A stretch of 64,000 bases of DNA from G963664115 sp965263045. Its GTDB lineage: Bacteria; Acidobacteriota; Terriglobia; 20CM-2-55-15. The stretch covers positions 6,405,550 through 6,469,549 of the forward strand of contig CBDHGK010000041.1 of assembly GCA_965263045.1 (NCBI GenBank). Direction: 5' to 3'. Both the position numbers and the translations under genes were made by a program. This document shows positions 63,798 through 64,000 of this stretch, one piece after another (positions within the stretch are counted from its first letter, which is position 1; each line of letters starts with the position of its first letter). The notes under the pieces were generated by a model. It saw only the letters and a program-made list of their open reading frames with translations. It made no database searches and was not told the DNA's origin.

Positions 63798-63822
63798 GAG
63801 GCTGGAATCGGAGATATCTGTA

Positions 63823-64000
63823 ATGTTGCACACGGCACTGTTGTGGGCCGGGGTCGCACTGGCGTCCGTGCCTTACCTTGAGGCGGCTACGCCCCAGTCC
63901 CCGGGTCCCGTTCCACAGGCCGCCTCATCCCACCAGGCGGTCCTCGAACAGTATTGCCTGACCTGCCACAACGCAACATTGAACACTGCCGGTCTGGCGC
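63823..64000 (+). CDS. Cytochrome c domain protein, PSCyt1/DUF1592 type, cut by the window end
   Basis: Only the first 59 codons are seen: a signal peptide (MLHTALLWAGVALASVPYLEA) and VLEQYCLTCHNATLNTAGLA, the heme c motif C-L-T-C-H in the sequence typical for the N-terminus of large planctomycete-type cytochrome proteins that continue with DUF1587/1592/1588/1585 or DUF1549/1553 domains. The downstream domains lie outside the window, so the exact class is not settled. Confidence 0.7.
   Translation, partial: MLHTALLWAGVALASVPYLEAATPQSPGPVPQAASSHQAVLEQYCLTCHNATLNTAGLA

Overview
The window looks like a chromosomal stretch from an uncultured, GC-rich, Gram-negative bacterium, most likely Acidobacteriota (Vicinamibacteria-like). 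I infer this only from gene content: DUF1501 and DUF1549/DUF1553 pairs, DUF6152 proteins, DUF5916 outer-membrane proteins, a WD40-like protein with the acidobacterial C-terminus LNWFEDLKERVP, a PEP-CTERM protein with a PrsT-like TPR protein, and cytochrome c plus beta-propeller fusions. Almost every gene product has a signal peptide or lipobox, so this is an island of exported proteins. I saw no rRNA, tRNA or CRISPR array.

Layout. 1-9.3 kb: decayed IS91-type transposase, a frameshifted PEP-CTERM gene, a large TPR protein, small secreted proteins, a repeat propeller and a PQQ-type sugar dehydrogenase. 9.4-21.5 kb: first copy of a degradative or redox module (metallo-beta-lactamase-fold hydrolase, cytochrome c'-like protein, NTF2-like protein, FGE-fold protein, DUF1501, DUF1549/1553, several secreted 'DLSGIW/WEGDTLVV' proteins), interrupted by an intact IS630 element. 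21.6-28.2 kb: DUF6152 proteins, a WD40-like lipoprotein and two paralogous carboxypeptidase-regulatory/cytochrome c/Vgb-like propeller fusions, one of them with two frameshifts. 28.4-36.5 kb: second copy of the module, bracketed by two more metallo-beta-lactamase-fold paralogs. 36.9-43.0 kb: a DUF6152/DLSGIW pair and two DUF5916 outer-membrane proteins.

43.4-63.3 kb is the most striking region. Six paralogous exported beta-propeller genes (A to F; A on the minus strand, the rest on plus) each contain one in-frame TGA at the same place, in the context V-[AP]-N-TGA-V-[AG]-H-P-Q. After it the same frame continues for about 265-285 conserved codons. The TGA lies inside a propeller blade. A potential stem-loop starts 6 nt after it, with the apical loop about 22 nt downstream, a geometry compatible with a bacterial SECIS. 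Each mature protein has exactly one other redox residue candidate, a single invariant Cys. I propose a family of tandemly amplified selenoproteins (TGA read as Sec). The alternative is a conserved stop/restart (TGAGTG) giving two polypeptides. TGA is a real stop elsewhere in the window, so this is not a changed genetic code. Four copies share a sigma70-type promoter, and most are followed by strong hairpins. A lipoprotein of the NMT1/THI5-like ABC substrate-binding type sits upstream of copy A on the same strand and divergent from copy B.

Between copies D and E lie three tandem DLSGIW-type proteins and a PQQ-like propeller. The window ends in a truncated planctomycete-type cytochrome c gene behind a near-consensus promoter.
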